A stretch of DNA of 64,000 nucleotides from Prochlorococcus marinus XMU1412 (GCF_017696315.1 NZ_JAAORJ010000001.1:331526-395525), one strand, 5' to 3'; numbered from the stretch's first letter, positions 34,255 to 43,473 are shown. Notes: generated by a model from the letters alone, not told the origin. Numbers and translations are program-made.

Positions 34255-35282
34255 GCAACCTCCTCTTTTTCAAGGTTAGTTGGAATCTCCGATTCAAAAC
34301 TGCACCCTCTCGCCATTATTTCCGCCAATTCCAGAATCTTCGTTTCCTGCTGAATTATGGAACTCATTTTAAGAATAAATTTCTGAAAAGACTCAGGTGA
34401 CCTAAGTTCATTGGCCAGAGCAATAACCGCTTCATGTGGAGAGATATTTGTTTCTAGAAGATTTGTCGAAAATAGAGATAGAGTCTGAAGTTGTGATGGC
34501 GGCAATTGCTCAACAATTTCTTCACTGCTCAGGTCATTGTTTGTATTCAACATATTCTGGATGGAGTTCATCGAAATAGAAAGAATCATGGTCCAAACAG
34601 TGGAACAAATTGAGGTGAAGATGATATCTCTCTGAAGGGAATTGATATCTTTCCTCAAGGCCTTACTCATCAGAAGTTTTTTCAATGATGCAGTCACATC
34701 TGCATTCATTTCAATTACTGGAGGTTCACTTGGGATTAATCTCCATAACTGATCTTTACTTTCAGGGGGAAAGGATTGCCACTTTATGTTGAAGATGGAG
34801 TCATTATTAGCTTCGGTGGTAGCAAAACGAATGGTATGAATCAGACTTCTTCCAATTATCTGACCCATTTCTGTGGCATAGCCGCTCCTTGATTTTTCTC
34901 CGGCAAATTGTTCTGTTCTTACAAGAAGTGCTTCTGCCCTGACTTCTTCTCCATTTAAAAAAGGTATATAGGAAGTCTCTGAAAAAAAGAATCCACCACC
35001 ACCATCCTCTAAATCAATTATTTCTCTTCTACCTGTTGATCTGCTTATAAGACGGCATATGAATTTAACAGGAGGATTTTCCCTTTCTGAGGGATGAAGA
35101 GTTTCTTCCCATTCAAAAGGTGCAGTTAGCAGTATCTCAAGTTTTGTCTTTTCAAGTTTGCCATTGAACTTGAAAGTAATTCCATTGCTTACTTCCTGAA
35201 TTACCTCTTCAGAAATGCTGTCTGGAGCTGTTATTCGAAATGCTCCATCAAGATCTATTGTTTTCCAGGGGACAAAATGCAT
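34251..35282 (-). CDS. Unrecognised operon protein, 343 residues
   Basis: The N-terminal half looks beta rich (HFVPWKTIDLDGAFRITAP, then FKFNGKLEKTKLEILLTAP). A polar linker with a Gly run (LEDGGGGFFFSE) follows, then a mainly helical C-terminal half with STVWTMILSISMNSIQNML. No catalytic motif is visible. It lies two bases after the GHKL ATPase gene stop and overlaps the next gene by four bases, so all should be produced in fixed ratio. It is plausibly a structural subunit of the ATPase. Confidence 0.7.
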   Translation of the reverse strand: MHFVPWKTIDLDGAFRITAPDSISEEVIQEVSNGITFKFNGKLEKTKLEILLTAPFEWEETLHPSERENPPVKFICRLISRSTGRREIIDLEDGGGGFFFSETSYIPFLNGEEVRAEALLVRTEQFAGEKSRSGYATEMGQIIGRSLIHTIRFATTEANNDSIFNIKWQSFPPESKDQLWRLIPSEPPVIEMNADVTASLKKLLMSKALRKDINSLQRDIIFTSICSTVWTMILSISMNSIQNMLNTNNDLSSEEIVEQLPPSQLQTLSLFSTNLLETNISPHEAVIALANELRSPESFQKFILKMSSIIQQETKILELAEIMARGCSFESEIPTNLEKEEVA

Positions 35283-35284
35283 GA

Positions 35285-37249
35285 TTAACCTACCTTCCTG
35301 AAGCCTGCAATTTCAGGGTTGACTCCGGATGGAGGTTTTACTATGCACTCAAAAGGAACTGATGAAAATTGGTTTTCGGCAGAGAATACAAATCTCCTTG
35401 AATCAGAATCGTCATATGAAATATATTGTTCACTCCCCATAATTCTCATATCACTTATTCCCCACATTTCTCCCTGGCCACTGTCTGCAATGCTCTGGAA
35501 AGATAAATGTACTTTTGCAGTTCTGATTGATTCACCTGATCGTACTAATTCGCCGGCTATTCTCCATCCATTGGCTTTTTTAATGAAGGAGCATTGATCT
35601 CTATCTATAACAACTTCAAGTGCGGAACTTTTTGTCTTGGATAGACTTTTCTTTTCTTTAATTCCTCTGCCAAGATTAATCATTCTTTTAAGCATTTCTG
35701 GTCCTTCATCAGGAGGTGCAATAAATGAAGTCAGTAAGTTCTGAATGAGGATCTGCCTTAGTTCATATCTGATTCCTCTAAGTCTGTTAGCATGACCTCT
35801 CCATGTATAACTTTCTCTCAGTCTTCTTGTTGTAGGCAGCCAGTCATCATGAGTCACTGGTTCACCTGCACGGAAATATTCTTCAGCGAATGCGTTATTT
35901 TCCCTGCTCAACTCTGTCTTGTCAGATTCGGCAATCTCATTCAATGATGTACCTACAAATGCAGCTGCACAATAGGAACCTCCATCACTTAACTTTGTAC
36001 CTTCGGCATAATCAATAACCATTCCAGAACCCCTTATAAGTGCAATAGTTGATCGGCATGGCAGACATTCCTCTTTGGAAGGGACTCTTGTAACTCCAAG
36101 TCTGACAGTACTTTTAAGCTCATCATGAAGAAGTTCAGGATTGTCTGAGGGTTCCACTCGTCTAGGTATGGGAAACTCAACATCAATTGAGGAACTGTCG
36201 CCCGGGAATAATGATTTTGCACCTTCAAAAGGTTCTACTCTTCCACACTCAACGAATGGAGACCATATTTCATCAGCACGCGCTTCAGATATATATTCAG
36301 CTGATTTCCCCTCTTCCCGAAATACTCTTGCTTTGAAATCAAGTCTTTCCCAGCTGATTGCAGGCCAGAACCATTTTGATGCAGCTTTTGTGAAATCTCT
36401 GCAGAGTTCCTCTGGATCTCTTATTCCTGATGAACCGGTATCATCACGATCAGGTTCATGAAAAGTTGGAATGAGGATAGTTGTTCCGCACTCAGTTTCA
36501 TTGTCACGATTGAGAAGAATTTTTTCTGCATCTCTTTCTTTCATCCAGGTGGATTCTGCAATAGGAATTCCATCTTTTTCACTTTCAGATCCCATGTAGG
36601 CACCATCAAGCCATGATTTTCCGTCCATTTCATGAGCGGGAATTTCGCTTCTTCCAAAAATTCTTAATTTCTTTCTGCCTTCAATTCTTGAAGAGAAAAG
36701 AACAGTGAATATTCTTGAATGCATCCAGCTGACTGCCTTTCCCAGCCCAAAGCTTCCTCCTAATCCAGACTCTTTACCGGTTGAAAAATTCTGCACACAT
36801 AGCTTACGGAAATTTCCTTTCTCGTCCCAGTCATCACCTGTCAGACCATCAGTTCCGTAATCACTGATTTTCAGACAGACAAGATCAGATGATTTCATGG
36901 ATTCAAGTCCGGCCTTCAGGGTGAGGGCAGTTCCACTTGAACCTTTAACTGATGAAAGGTGAGGGATAAGAGTTTCACTGTTGATTAATTTAAGAAATTT
37001 CTCTTTTTTCTCTCCCTTGAGCACAATCAGATCAAAAAATATTTTCACCTTTTTATCCCTTCTCTGATCGAGACTGTTCTGACAGATTTCTCTGACAAGA
37101 GTTTCCAGCAGTGATCTTTTTCTCTGTGATCCACCTGCTTCAAAAATTTCACTTGCGGCATTACCACCACTGGACCTACCCTGTCCGAGCGATGGTGTCC
37201 CAATCCATTTCAGTTGTGTCTTTGCTGTTTTCAAATCCCCTTCAGACAC
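35285..37249 (-). CDS. Second GHKL-type ATPase, first gene of the defence operon
   Basis: This 654-residue protein has a GHKL nucleotide site: N-box VREICQNSLDQ (52-62), KISDYGTDGLTG (127-138) in place of DxGxG, and GGSFGLGKAVSW (164-175). It is longer and clearly different from the MORC-like protein at 29793. The C-terminal half is of unknown fold with VHLSFQSIADSGQGEMWG near 585-600. It is not a histidine kinase, since no H-box or DHp helix is seen. It probably provides an ATP-driven clamp for the two following proteins. The upstream 164 bases must hold the operon promoter. Confidence 0.82.
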   Translation of the reverse strand: MSEGDLKTAKTQLKWIGTPSLGQGRSSGGNAASEIFEAGGSQRKRSLLETLVREICQNSLDQRRDKKVKIFFDLIVLKGEKKEKFLKLINSETLIPHLSSVKGSSGTALTLKAGLESMKSSDLVCLKISDYGTDGLTGDDWDEKGNFRKLCVQNFSTGKESGLGGSFGLGKAVSWMHSRIFTVLFSSRIEGRKKLRIFGRSEIPAHEMDGKSWLDGAYMGSESEKDGIPIAESTWMKERDAEKILLNRDNETECGTTILIPTFHEPDRDDTGSSGIRDPEELCRDFTKAASKWFWPAISWERLDFKARVFREEGKSAEYISEARADEIWSPFVECGRVEPFEGAKSLFPGDSSSIDVEFPIPRRVEPSDNPELLHDELKSTVRLGVTRVPSKEECLPCRSTIALIRGSGMVIDYAEGTKLSDGGSYCAAAFVGTSLNEIAESDKTELSRENNAFAEEYFRAGEPVTHDDWLPTTRRLRESYTWRGHANRLRGIRYELRQILIQNLLTSFIAPPDEGPEMLKRMINLGRGIKEKKSLSKTKSSALEVVIDRDQCSFIKKANGWRIAGELVRSGESIRTAKVHLSFQSIADSGQGEMWGISDMRIMGSEQYISYDDSDSRRFVFSAENQFSSVPFECIVKPPSGVNPEIAGFRKVG

Positions 37250-37413
37250 TATATAAAGTGTTAATAAATGATAGATGCCACGATCAGATTGTCATCTCAA
37301 GGCCAGAGAATTGCAACATTTGAACGAAATATTCTAAAAATTAATTACAAATTTTTTTACAGGTTTTATACGCTCCATCACTTGCAATAACCCCCCTATG
37401 GGGGACTGCTGAT
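37250..37413. promoter_or_regulatory. Operon leader between the integrase and the defence operon
   Basis: No gene here. A G-C stem CCCCC / GGGGG with loop TATA-like bases (37389-37404) follows the integrase end without a T run, so it is a possible weak terminator. Closer to the operon, AT-rich hexamers such as TATAAA-like 37251-37257 (minus-strand -10 candidates) are visible but not decisive. Confidence 0.4.
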
Positions 37414-38379
37414 TTATATGGAAAGTTGAAAGTGGCTGTAGCGCATCAGCATTTTTATATCTCTGTGACCACTGCAAGCACTTATCTCCAGTGCATTCAT
37501 TCCGCATCTCCACATTCTGCTTATGGCTATATGTCTTAGATCATGAAATCTGAGAGTTTCAAGTCCGGCTTTTTTTCTTGCCTTATCAAATCCATGCCTC
37601 GCGCTACCTTTTGAAAGTTCTATAACTTTCCCATCTCTTCTCTGTGATTCCTCAAGAATCTTCTGCGCCTTTTCAGGGAAAGGAACAAGCCTCATTCCGG
37701 ATGAATTATCTATGGCGGCACATTTCTTTCTACATATATAGAGTAATTTTTTCTTCAGATCTATATTTCTCCAGGTCAGGCTCAAAAGTTCGGAACGGCG
37801 GAAGCCAGTCGTCAGGGCAAGTTTTGTGAGTCTCAGATGATTTTTGTTGGACATCTGAGACAGTTCAAACAGGAGTCTTTTTTCATCTTCATTCGTTAAA
37901 AAAGGAGCTCTTGCATCTCCTGTCCCTCTCACTCTCAGATTCCTTGCTGGGTTGTCTTTGATTTCAGCTCCTCTTTCATCTCGCACCCAGTCGATTAATA
38001 CTCTCAATATCCTCAGTTCCCGCATAACTGTATTTGGTTTCACCTTCAGTAATCGTTCATCTCGCCAGACTGCGAAATGTTTTATCTGCAGATCCTTCAG
38101 AGGAATATCTCCAAGCCAGCTTTCTGCCGTCACCCTGAGAGGATATTTTTCATTTTCCGCACTGCGGTGCAGAAGCAGCGGACCATTTATATAGTCATTG
38201 ATTGCCTCTCCCAGGGTGATAGGGATATTCGGAAAAACTTTTTTTGTCCTCTCTTCGACGGCATCTGCCCATGATTCAGCCAGATCTCTGGAAAGGAAAT
38301 TTCTGGACCTCGGACCGACATAATTCTTCCTTCTGATAAGGACCTGCCAGCCGCTGCCGCTTCTTCTGATTGTTGCCAT
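37414..38379 (-). CDS. Tyrosine recombinase (integrase) of the element
   Basis: I start it at the ATG at 38377-38379 (321 residues, MATIRRSGSGWQVLIRRKNY), the usual N-terminus of phage-type integrases. A GTG at 38406 is an alternative. The catalytic set is complete: Arg194 in TTGFRRSELLSLTW, His279 and Arg282 in FHDLRHIA, His305 in SGHRD, Tyr314 in MRYSH. The core-binding domain spans about 55-155. Only seven residues follow the Tyr, short for the family, so the C-terminal tail is trimmed. Composition is the richest in G+C of the window. It lies beside the right att repeat and reads away from it. Confidence 0.95.
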   Translation of the reverse strand: MATIRRSGSGWQVLIRRKNYVGPRSRNFLSRDLAESWADAVEERTKKVFPNIPITLGEAINDYINGPLLLHRSAENEKYPLRVTAESWLGDIPLKDLQIKHFAVWRDERLLKVKPNTVMRELRILRVLIDWVRDERGAEIKDNPARNLRVRGTGDARAPFLTNEDEKRLLFELSQMSNKNHLRLTKLALTTGFRRSELLSLTWRNIDLKKKLLYICRKKCAAIDNSSGMRLVPFPEKAQKILEESQRRDGKVIELSKGSARHGFDKARKKAGLETLRFHDLRHIAISRMWRCGMNALEISACSGHRDIKMLMRYSHFQLSI

Positions 38380-38433
38380 TTCGGTGTCATCGTTTGTGTG
38401 ATGCACCTCCAGATATCTGCCTTTAAAACAGAA

Positions 38434-38461
38434 AAGTGGACCCGAAAACGGACGTCCACTT
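38434..38461. repeat. Strong inverted repeat between integrase and right att repeat
   Basis: AAGTGGAC (38434-38441) pairs with GTCCACTT (38454-38461), and CCG / CGG extends the stem inside with an AAAA loop and a two-base bulge. It lies 55 bases upstream of the chosen integrase start and 56 bases from the repeat. It could be a recombinase arm site or an integrase autoregulatory operator. Confidence 0.65.
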
Positions 38462-38517
38462 CTGAATAATTTCTTTGTGCGATAGTGGTAATCTCACTGA
38501 TACCAAGCTATCCCGCG

Positions 38518-38601
<84 letters not shown>

Positions 38602-38615
<14 letters not shown>

Positions 38616-38683
38616 TTTGAACCAACGTAGGCAGAGCCAGCGGATTTACAGTCCGCCCCCTTTAACCACTCGGGCACCGACCC
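38602..38683 (-). tRNA. tRNA-Tyr(GTA)
   Basis: An 82-base class II tRNA with acceptor GGGTCGG / CCGGCCC, anticodon stem ending in CTGTAAA (anticodon GTA), a long variable arm, and T loop GGTTCAAATCC. The 3' end overlaps the element's right repeat. CCA is not encoded. Confidence 0.96.
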
Positions 38684-38785
38684 CCACTATTTGAACTTAT
38701 CAGTTAATGGACACTTTGTGTGAAATTGTTTTGGTTTTTTTGTTTCTTTCTAGATAGCATTTGTAAAGAAAAGATTTTATTGATG

Positions 38786-39226
38786 ATGAATATTTTATTG
38801 ATAAATGGACCAAATCTAAATCTTTTGGGCACTAGAGAACCTGAAATATATGGTAATAAAACATTGAGTGATATAGAAAAAGATTTAACTAAAGTTGCTA
38901 AAGAAAAAAGTATTAATCTTGAATGTTTTCAAAGTAATCATGAAGGAGAAATAGTAGATAAAATTCAGGAGTCTGTAAAAAGTATCCAAGGTATTCTTAT
39001 AAATGCTGGTGCTTTCACGCATACCTCGATTTCTATTCGTGATGCTTTAATTGGATCGAAAATTCCTTTTGTAGAGTTACATATTTCAAATATTTTCAGT
39101 AGAGAAGATTTTCGAAAAGAATCTTTTCTTACAGATAAAGCTATAGGAATTATTAGTGGATTTGGCATATCAAGTTATTCCTTAGCTCTTGAAGGAATTA
39201 TTGGATATTTGAGTATTAAAGATTAA
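38786..39226 (+). CDS. aroQ: Type II 3-dehydroquinate dehydratase
   Basis: Start at ATG 38786 ([15 protein letters not shown]; a second ATG directly upstream is also possible), giving 146 residues. An upstream in-frame extension to 38720 would add a hydrophobic leader foreign to the family. The motifs [16 protein letters not shown] (Tyr24 region), [12 protein letters not shown] and [10 protein letters not shown] are all present. It carries out the third step of the shikimate pathway. It starts the core block right of the element, read away from the tRNAs. Confidence 0.95.
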   Translation: MNILLINGPNLNLLGTREPEIYGNKTLSDIEKDLTKVAKEKSINLECFQSNHEGEIVDKIQESVKSIQGILINAGAFTHTSISIRDALIGSKIPFVELHISNIFSREDFRKESFLTDKAIGIISGFGISSYSLALEGIIGYLSIKD

Positions 39227-39835
39227 ATGCTAGTCGATTTTAAAAGGCCCACTTCTCATATTAAATATTTATCGTCATTCACCTCAGATGAGTGGATCAA
39301 ACTCGCATTATCTAATCCAATAGATATTCTTATTGATCATGCTCATTGTGAAAGAAAAGCAGCAGGAGTAGCTATTCAATTGATGTTTAGATATCCATCA
39401 GAACCAAATCTGGCAGAAGTTCTAAGCCCAATAGCGAGAGAGGAATTAGAGCATTTTGAAAAAATACTTTATTTTTTAAAGGATCTTGGACATTCTCTTG
39501 AGTCATTAAAACCACCTCCATATGGAACTGAACTGTCCAAAAATATAAGAAAGGAAGAGCCCAATAGAATGCTTGATAGTTTCTTAATAGCAGGACTTAT
39601 TGAAGCAAGAAGTCATGAAAGATTAAGCTTGCTTGCGCTGAATTATGAAGATAAATCGTTTAAATCCCTTTATGAGTCTCTGCTAGAGAGTGAGGCAAGA
39701 CATTTTGGAGTTTACTGGAAATTAGCGCAAACTAAATTCTCTAAAAATCAAACTTTCAAAAGGTTAGAGGAATTGTCTGAAATTGAGTCATCAATACTGG
39801 CTGAAACTTACATATTGCCAAGGGTACATAGCTAA
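39227..39835 (+). CDS. tRNA hydroxylase, MiaE-like
   Basis: This 202-residue helical protein has four ligand-bearing helices typical of MiaE diiron enzymes: HAHCERKAAGVAIQLM (about 39-54), EELEHFEKIL, EARSHERLSLLAL, and LESEARHFGVYW. MiaE hydroxylates the isopentenyl group of ms2i6A37 in tRNA. It follows aroQ directly (stop and start adjacent) and overlaps the N-terminal extension of the next frame, so the true next start lies at 39852. Confidence 0.9.
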   Translation: MLVDFKRPTSHIKYLSSFTSDEWIKLALSNPIDILIDHAHCERKAAGVAIQLMFRYPSEPNLAEVLSPIAREELEHFEKILYFLKDLGHSLESLKPPPYGTELSKNIRKEEPNRMLDSFLIAGLIEARSHERLSLLALNYEDKSFKSLYESLLESEARHFGVYWKLAQTKFSKNQTFKRLEELSEIESSILAETYILPRVHS

Positions 39836-39851
39836 AGTTAATAAAATAAAA

Positions 39852-40607
39852 ATGATAATAAAAAATTTCTTAAGTTTACTTAATCCATATAAAACTGATT
39901 TGCCAACATTCACCATCGTTGGTGTAGGCCCTGGAGATCCATCGCTTTTAACAATTGCTGCTGTGGATGCAATAAAAAAAGCGAAAGTTATAGTTTTCCC
40001 AATATCAGATGATAATAAAAAGAGTTTTGCTGCGGAAATAGTCAAGAAATACACCAAATTTAAAAAAAATATCCCTATCATCTTTCCAATGGCTAGGAAG
40101 GATTTTGAACCAGATGAAATATGGTCTAATGCTGTAGAAAAAATTGTGGAATTTATACAAAATGGCGAATCAGTTGTTTTACTGTGTCTTGGAGATACTT
40201 CACTATTTGCAAGCTCTTCTAATATCTTGAGGTTAATAAAAAATAATCATGCTGAAATTATTACCAAAACCATACCTGGTATTTCCTCTATTTCAGCAGC
40301 AGCAGCTTTAAATGAGTTTGATTTGGTAAAAAAAGGCGAGACATTGATCATCAAAGAATGCTCTTCTTCAGAATCTGAATTAACAACCCTAATTAGGGAA
40401 AGTAAGGCAAATAGAACTGTATTGGCCATTATGAAAGTTGGCAAAAGATGGAATTTAGTCAGGGAAATTTTGAAAAAAGAGGATATCATCAATACAACAT
40501 TAATAGCTTTAAGTGTTGGTATGCCTGATCAAATTATTCAATATGCATCGCAATATAAAAAGGAATTTATGCCTTATTTTTCATTAATTTTGATAAGGTT
40601 CGATTAA
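39852..40607 (+). CDS. cobI: Precorrin-2 C20-methyltransferase
   Basis: I take ATG 39852 (251 residues), because the longer frame to 39783 would overlap miaE by 53 bases and add an unrelated leader. The protein shows the tetrapyrrole methylase start TFTIVGVGPGDPSLLTIAA and LLCLGDTSLFASSSNIL, TIPGISSISAAAALN. It uses SAM to methylate C20 of precorrin-2 on the route to (pseudo)cobalamin. Its stop TAA overlaps the next ATG (TAATG). Confidence 0.92.
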   Translation: MIIKNFLSLLNPYKTDLPTFTIVGVGPGDPSLLTIAAVDAIKKAKVIVFPISDDNKKSFAAEIVKKYTKFKKNIPIIFPMARKDFEPDEIWSNAVEKIVEFIQNGESVVLLCLGDTSLFASSSNILRLIKNNHAEIITKTIPGISSISAAAALNEFDLVKKGETLIIKECSSSESELTTLIRESKANRTVLAIMKVGKRWNLVREILKKEDIINTTLIALSVGMPDQIIQYASQYKKEFMPYFSLILIRFD

Positions 40608-41092
40608 TGTATAAAAAAGAAAAATTAGTTGAAAATCAATTTACATGGCCAATATGTAAAAAACTATTATTTCTTATTCTTGAAGATAAGCTTAGTGATG
40701 TATTTGTTTGTGAATTAGTTTGGGAGAGACTTTTTTATACTAAAGAACTATCTATAAATGATTGGGTCTTTAGCGCATTAACTCCTTCTTATTGGTCAGA
40801 AAAATTTGAAAAAGCTCCTCAAATCATTTCTGAGCGACCAGCCTCAGTACATTTGACTCGATCAATTCCTAAAGACTATAAAAAGGGATTGAAAAATTTT
40901 CTTAATTTTAAAGGTTATAAAATTAATGAACTCTATCCAAGAAGAACTAGAAGAGCGACTGCAGTAAATTGGTTGATTTATTGGGCGATTGAAAATGATT
41001 GTTTTTCAAAAGATAATGGATTAATCCCAATTCCTAGTTCACCCCCTGTTAATCCAGTTAAAGGACATTTTGGCGATCCAGAAATTAAATAA
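40607..41092 (+). CDS. Conserved cyanobacterial hypothetical protein
   Basis: This 161-residue protein begins immediately at the cobI stop. It contains INDWVFSALTPSYWSEKF and, near the end, YPRRTRRATAVNWLIYWA and VKGHFGDPE. The Arg-rich stretch with conserved Trp suggests nucleic-acid or protein contact. No domain name can be assigned. Confidence 0.75.
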   Translation: MYKKEKLVENQFTWPICKKLLFLILEDKLSDVFVCELVWERLFYTKELSINDWVFSALTPSYWSEKFEKAPQIISERPASVHLTRSIPKDYKKGLKNFLNFKGYKINELYPRRTRRATAVNWLIYWAIENDCFSKDNGLIPIPSSPPVNPVKGHFGDPEIK

Positions 41093-41166
41093 GTTTTTTT
41101 GAATAAGGTAAATGATTCTATTAAAGGTATAGTTGTAATGGATACTACTTTCTTTGGAGAGAAGAA

Positions 41167-42540
41167 TTGATTCTTCCTACAATAGCAATTATCGGAAGAC
41201 CGAACGTTGGGAAATCTACCTTAGTTAATCGTCTTTGCCAAAGTAATGATGCAATAGTATTTGATAAGCCTGGTGTTACAAGAGATAGAACTTATCAAAA
41301 TGCTTCATGGGGAGGTAAGGAATTTCAAATAGTTGATACTGGAGGTTTAGTTTTTGATGATGATAGTGAATTTCTCCCAGAGATAAGGACGCAAGTTTTC
41401 TTGGCTCTAGAAGAGGCTTCAATAGCGTTACTGGTGGTAGATGGGAATCAAGGCGTTACTGATGGTGATTTATCAATAGCAAAATGGTTAAGAAACTCAA
41501 GCTGTAAAACCATTGTTGCTGTTAACAAATGCGAATCGACTACTCTAGGAATATCCCTAGCTTCAGAGTTCTGGAAATTAGGATTGGGTGAACCTAACCC
41601 TGTTTCGGCTATTCATGGTTCAGGTACTGGAGATCTTTTAGATCTCGTTATTGGCGAACTTCCTGAAAATAATATCCAAGATGATGAAGAAAAGATAATG
41701 ATGTCAATAATTGGTAGGCCTAATGTTGGTAAATCTAGTTTGTTAAATTCAATCTGTGGAGAAAAAAGAGCAATAGTTAGTGATATTAGTGGTACAACAA
41801 CTGATTCAATAGATACGCTTATTAAAAAAGGGGATAATCATTGGAAAATTATTGATACTGCTGGGATTAGAAGAAAAAAAAATGTTAAATATGGCACTGA
41901 ATTCTTTGGTATTAATAGGGCTTTTAAATCTATAGATAGAAGTGATGTTTGTGTTTTAGTTATAGATGCGGTTGACGGAGTAACTGATCAAGATCAGAAG
42001 TTGGCTGGGCGCATAGAAGAACAAGGCAGAGCTTGCATAATTGTTGTTAATAAATGGGATCTTGTAGAAAAAAATAGTTCAACAATTTATCAAGTAGAAA
42101 AAGAACTTAGATCCAAACTTTATTTTTTACACTGGTCAAAAATGATATTTATATCTGCCCTAACTGGTCAAAGAGTTGATAATATTTTTGGACATGCTCT
42201 CAATGCTGTAAATCAACATAGAAGAAGAGTAACAACATCTGTAGTTAATGAAGTACTTAAAGAATCAATCAGTTGGAAAAGTCCTCCAACGAAGAGAAGC
42301 GGCAAACAAGGTAGGCTTTATTACGGTACTCAAGTAAAGAACAAACCTCCCACTTTTACTCTTTTTGTAAATGACCCTAAATTATTCGGAATAACTTATA
42401 GAAGATATATTGAAAAACAAATTAGAGTAAATTTAGGTTTTGAAGGCACACCCCTCATTTTACTTTGGAGAGGAAAACAGCAAAGAGCTTTAAATAAAGA
42501 AGTCGAAAGAGAAAATATTGAGTTAATTCAAAAAGATTAA
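41167..42540 (+). CDS. der: Ribosome assembly GTPase Der (EngA)
   Basis: This 457-residue protein starts at TTG 41167. It has two tandem GTPase domains, each with GRPNVGKS (about residues 9-16 and 184-191), DTGG (55-58) and DTAGIR, NKCE and NKWD, followed by a C-terminal KH-like domain with the [12 protein letters not shown] start. Der is essential for 50S maturation. It overlaps the next ATG (TAATG). Confidence 0.97.
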   Translation: MILPTIAIIGRPNVGKSTLVNRLCQSNDAIVFDKPGVTRDRTYQNASWGGKEFQIVDTGGLVFDDDSEFLPEIRTQVFLALEEASIALLVVDGNQGVTDGDLSIAKWLRNSSCKTIVAVNKCESTTLGISLASEFWKLGLGEPNPVSAIHGSGTGDLLDLVIGELPENNIQDDEEKIMMSIIGRPNVGKSSLLNSICGEKRAIVSDISGTTTDSIDTLIKKGDNHWKIIDTAGIRRKKNVKYGTEFFGINRAFKSIDRSDVCVLVIDAVDGVTDQDQKLAGRIEEQGRACIIVVNKWDLVEKNSSTIYQVEKELRSKLYFLHWSKMIFISALTGQRVDNIFGHALNAVNQHRRRVTTSVVNEVLKESISWKSPPTKRSGKQGRLYYGTQVKNKPPTFTLFVNDPKLFGITYRRYIEKQIRVNLGFEGTPLILLWRGKQQRALNKEVERENIELIQKD

Positions 42541-43454
42541 TGAATTTGCTAACCAAATTTTCTGTTGGTCAATACGTTCATGGTAATAGAAGTTGGCTAA
42601 GGATTATAGATAGTAGATTAAAAATAATTATCGTAATGATATTTTTAATCACTCCAATTTGGGCAGGTCCAATATGGAGATTGAGTTTAGTTGGTTTTTT
42701 ACTATTAATTACTTTTTTAAGTTTATTGCCATCTAGAGTATGGTGGCGATCTTTATTTTTTCTCTCATGTTTGTCACTACTAATTGGATGTATATCAATA
42801 CTTGCCTCGCCTGATATTCAATCTCTTGATGGCTACTTAAGAAATCCCAATGAGTTGCAAGTAGTTCTGGAAAGTCAAAAAGAATGGAATATTTTGCAAA
42901 TTCCTTCGCAGAAGATATGGTTTATTAATTTTGGTCCCTACAACTTATCAAGAAAAGCCTTTGAACTAGGAATAAAAACCTCCACTTTAATATTTACCGT
43001 TATTCATAGTGTGAATTTGATGCTTTTAACCACATTGCAGGAAGACATTGTATGGGGATTAAGTTGGTTTATGTATCCATTAAGAAAGATTGGATTGCCA
43101 ACTAGTAAGTGGCTTTTTCAGTTGTTAATTGCATTACGTTTTATTCCTCTAGTGCAGGAAGAACTTCAAAATATCATTAAATCTGTGTCAGTGAGATCAA
43201 TAAATTTTAGAAATTTAGGATTAAAGAAATCCTTTAATGTTTTATTAATCTTAGTGGAAAGGTTATTTCAAAATATATTTCTGAGAGTTGATCATGGAGC
43301 AGAATCATTACTCTCAAAGAAAAAAATTATTATAAAAACCAACAGATTTAGAACTCTTTATCCTTCAAAATCTCTCAATGTAATTGTTAATACATTATCG
43401 ATTTGTTTTATTTGCATAGCAATTTTTCTTAGAAAACTGTATGGTGCATTATAA
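42540..43454 (+). CDS. CbiQ/EcfT-type membrane protein
   Basis: This 304-residue protein has six or more membrane helices (blocks LKIIIVMIFLITPIW, LSLVGFLLLITFLS, LFFLSCLSLLIGCIS), the EcfT-type coupling region SWFMYPLRKIGLPTSKWLF, and LVQEELQNIIKSVSVRSINF, which carries the Ala/Ser-Arg motif area. ECF transporter transmembrane subunits link a substrate-binding subunit to ATPases. The substrate here is not evident. It is coupled to der by one base overlap. Confidence 0.85.
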   Translation: MNLLTKFSVGQYVHGNRSWLRIIDSRLKIIIVMIFLITPIWAGPIWRLSLVGFLLLITFLSLLPSRVWWRSLFFLSCLSLLIGCISILASPDIQSLDGYLRNPNELQVVLESQKEWNILQIPSQKIWFINFGPYNLSRKAFELGIKTSTLIFTVIHSVNLMLLTTLQEDIVWGLSWFMYPLRKIGLPTSKWLFQLLIALRFIPLVQEELQNIIKSVSVRSINFRNLGLKKSFNVLLILVERLFQNIFLRVDHGAESLLSKKKIIIKTNRFRTLYPSKSLNVIVNTLSICFICIAIFLRKLYGAL

Positions 43455-43473
43455 ATAACACAATATTTTAGGT

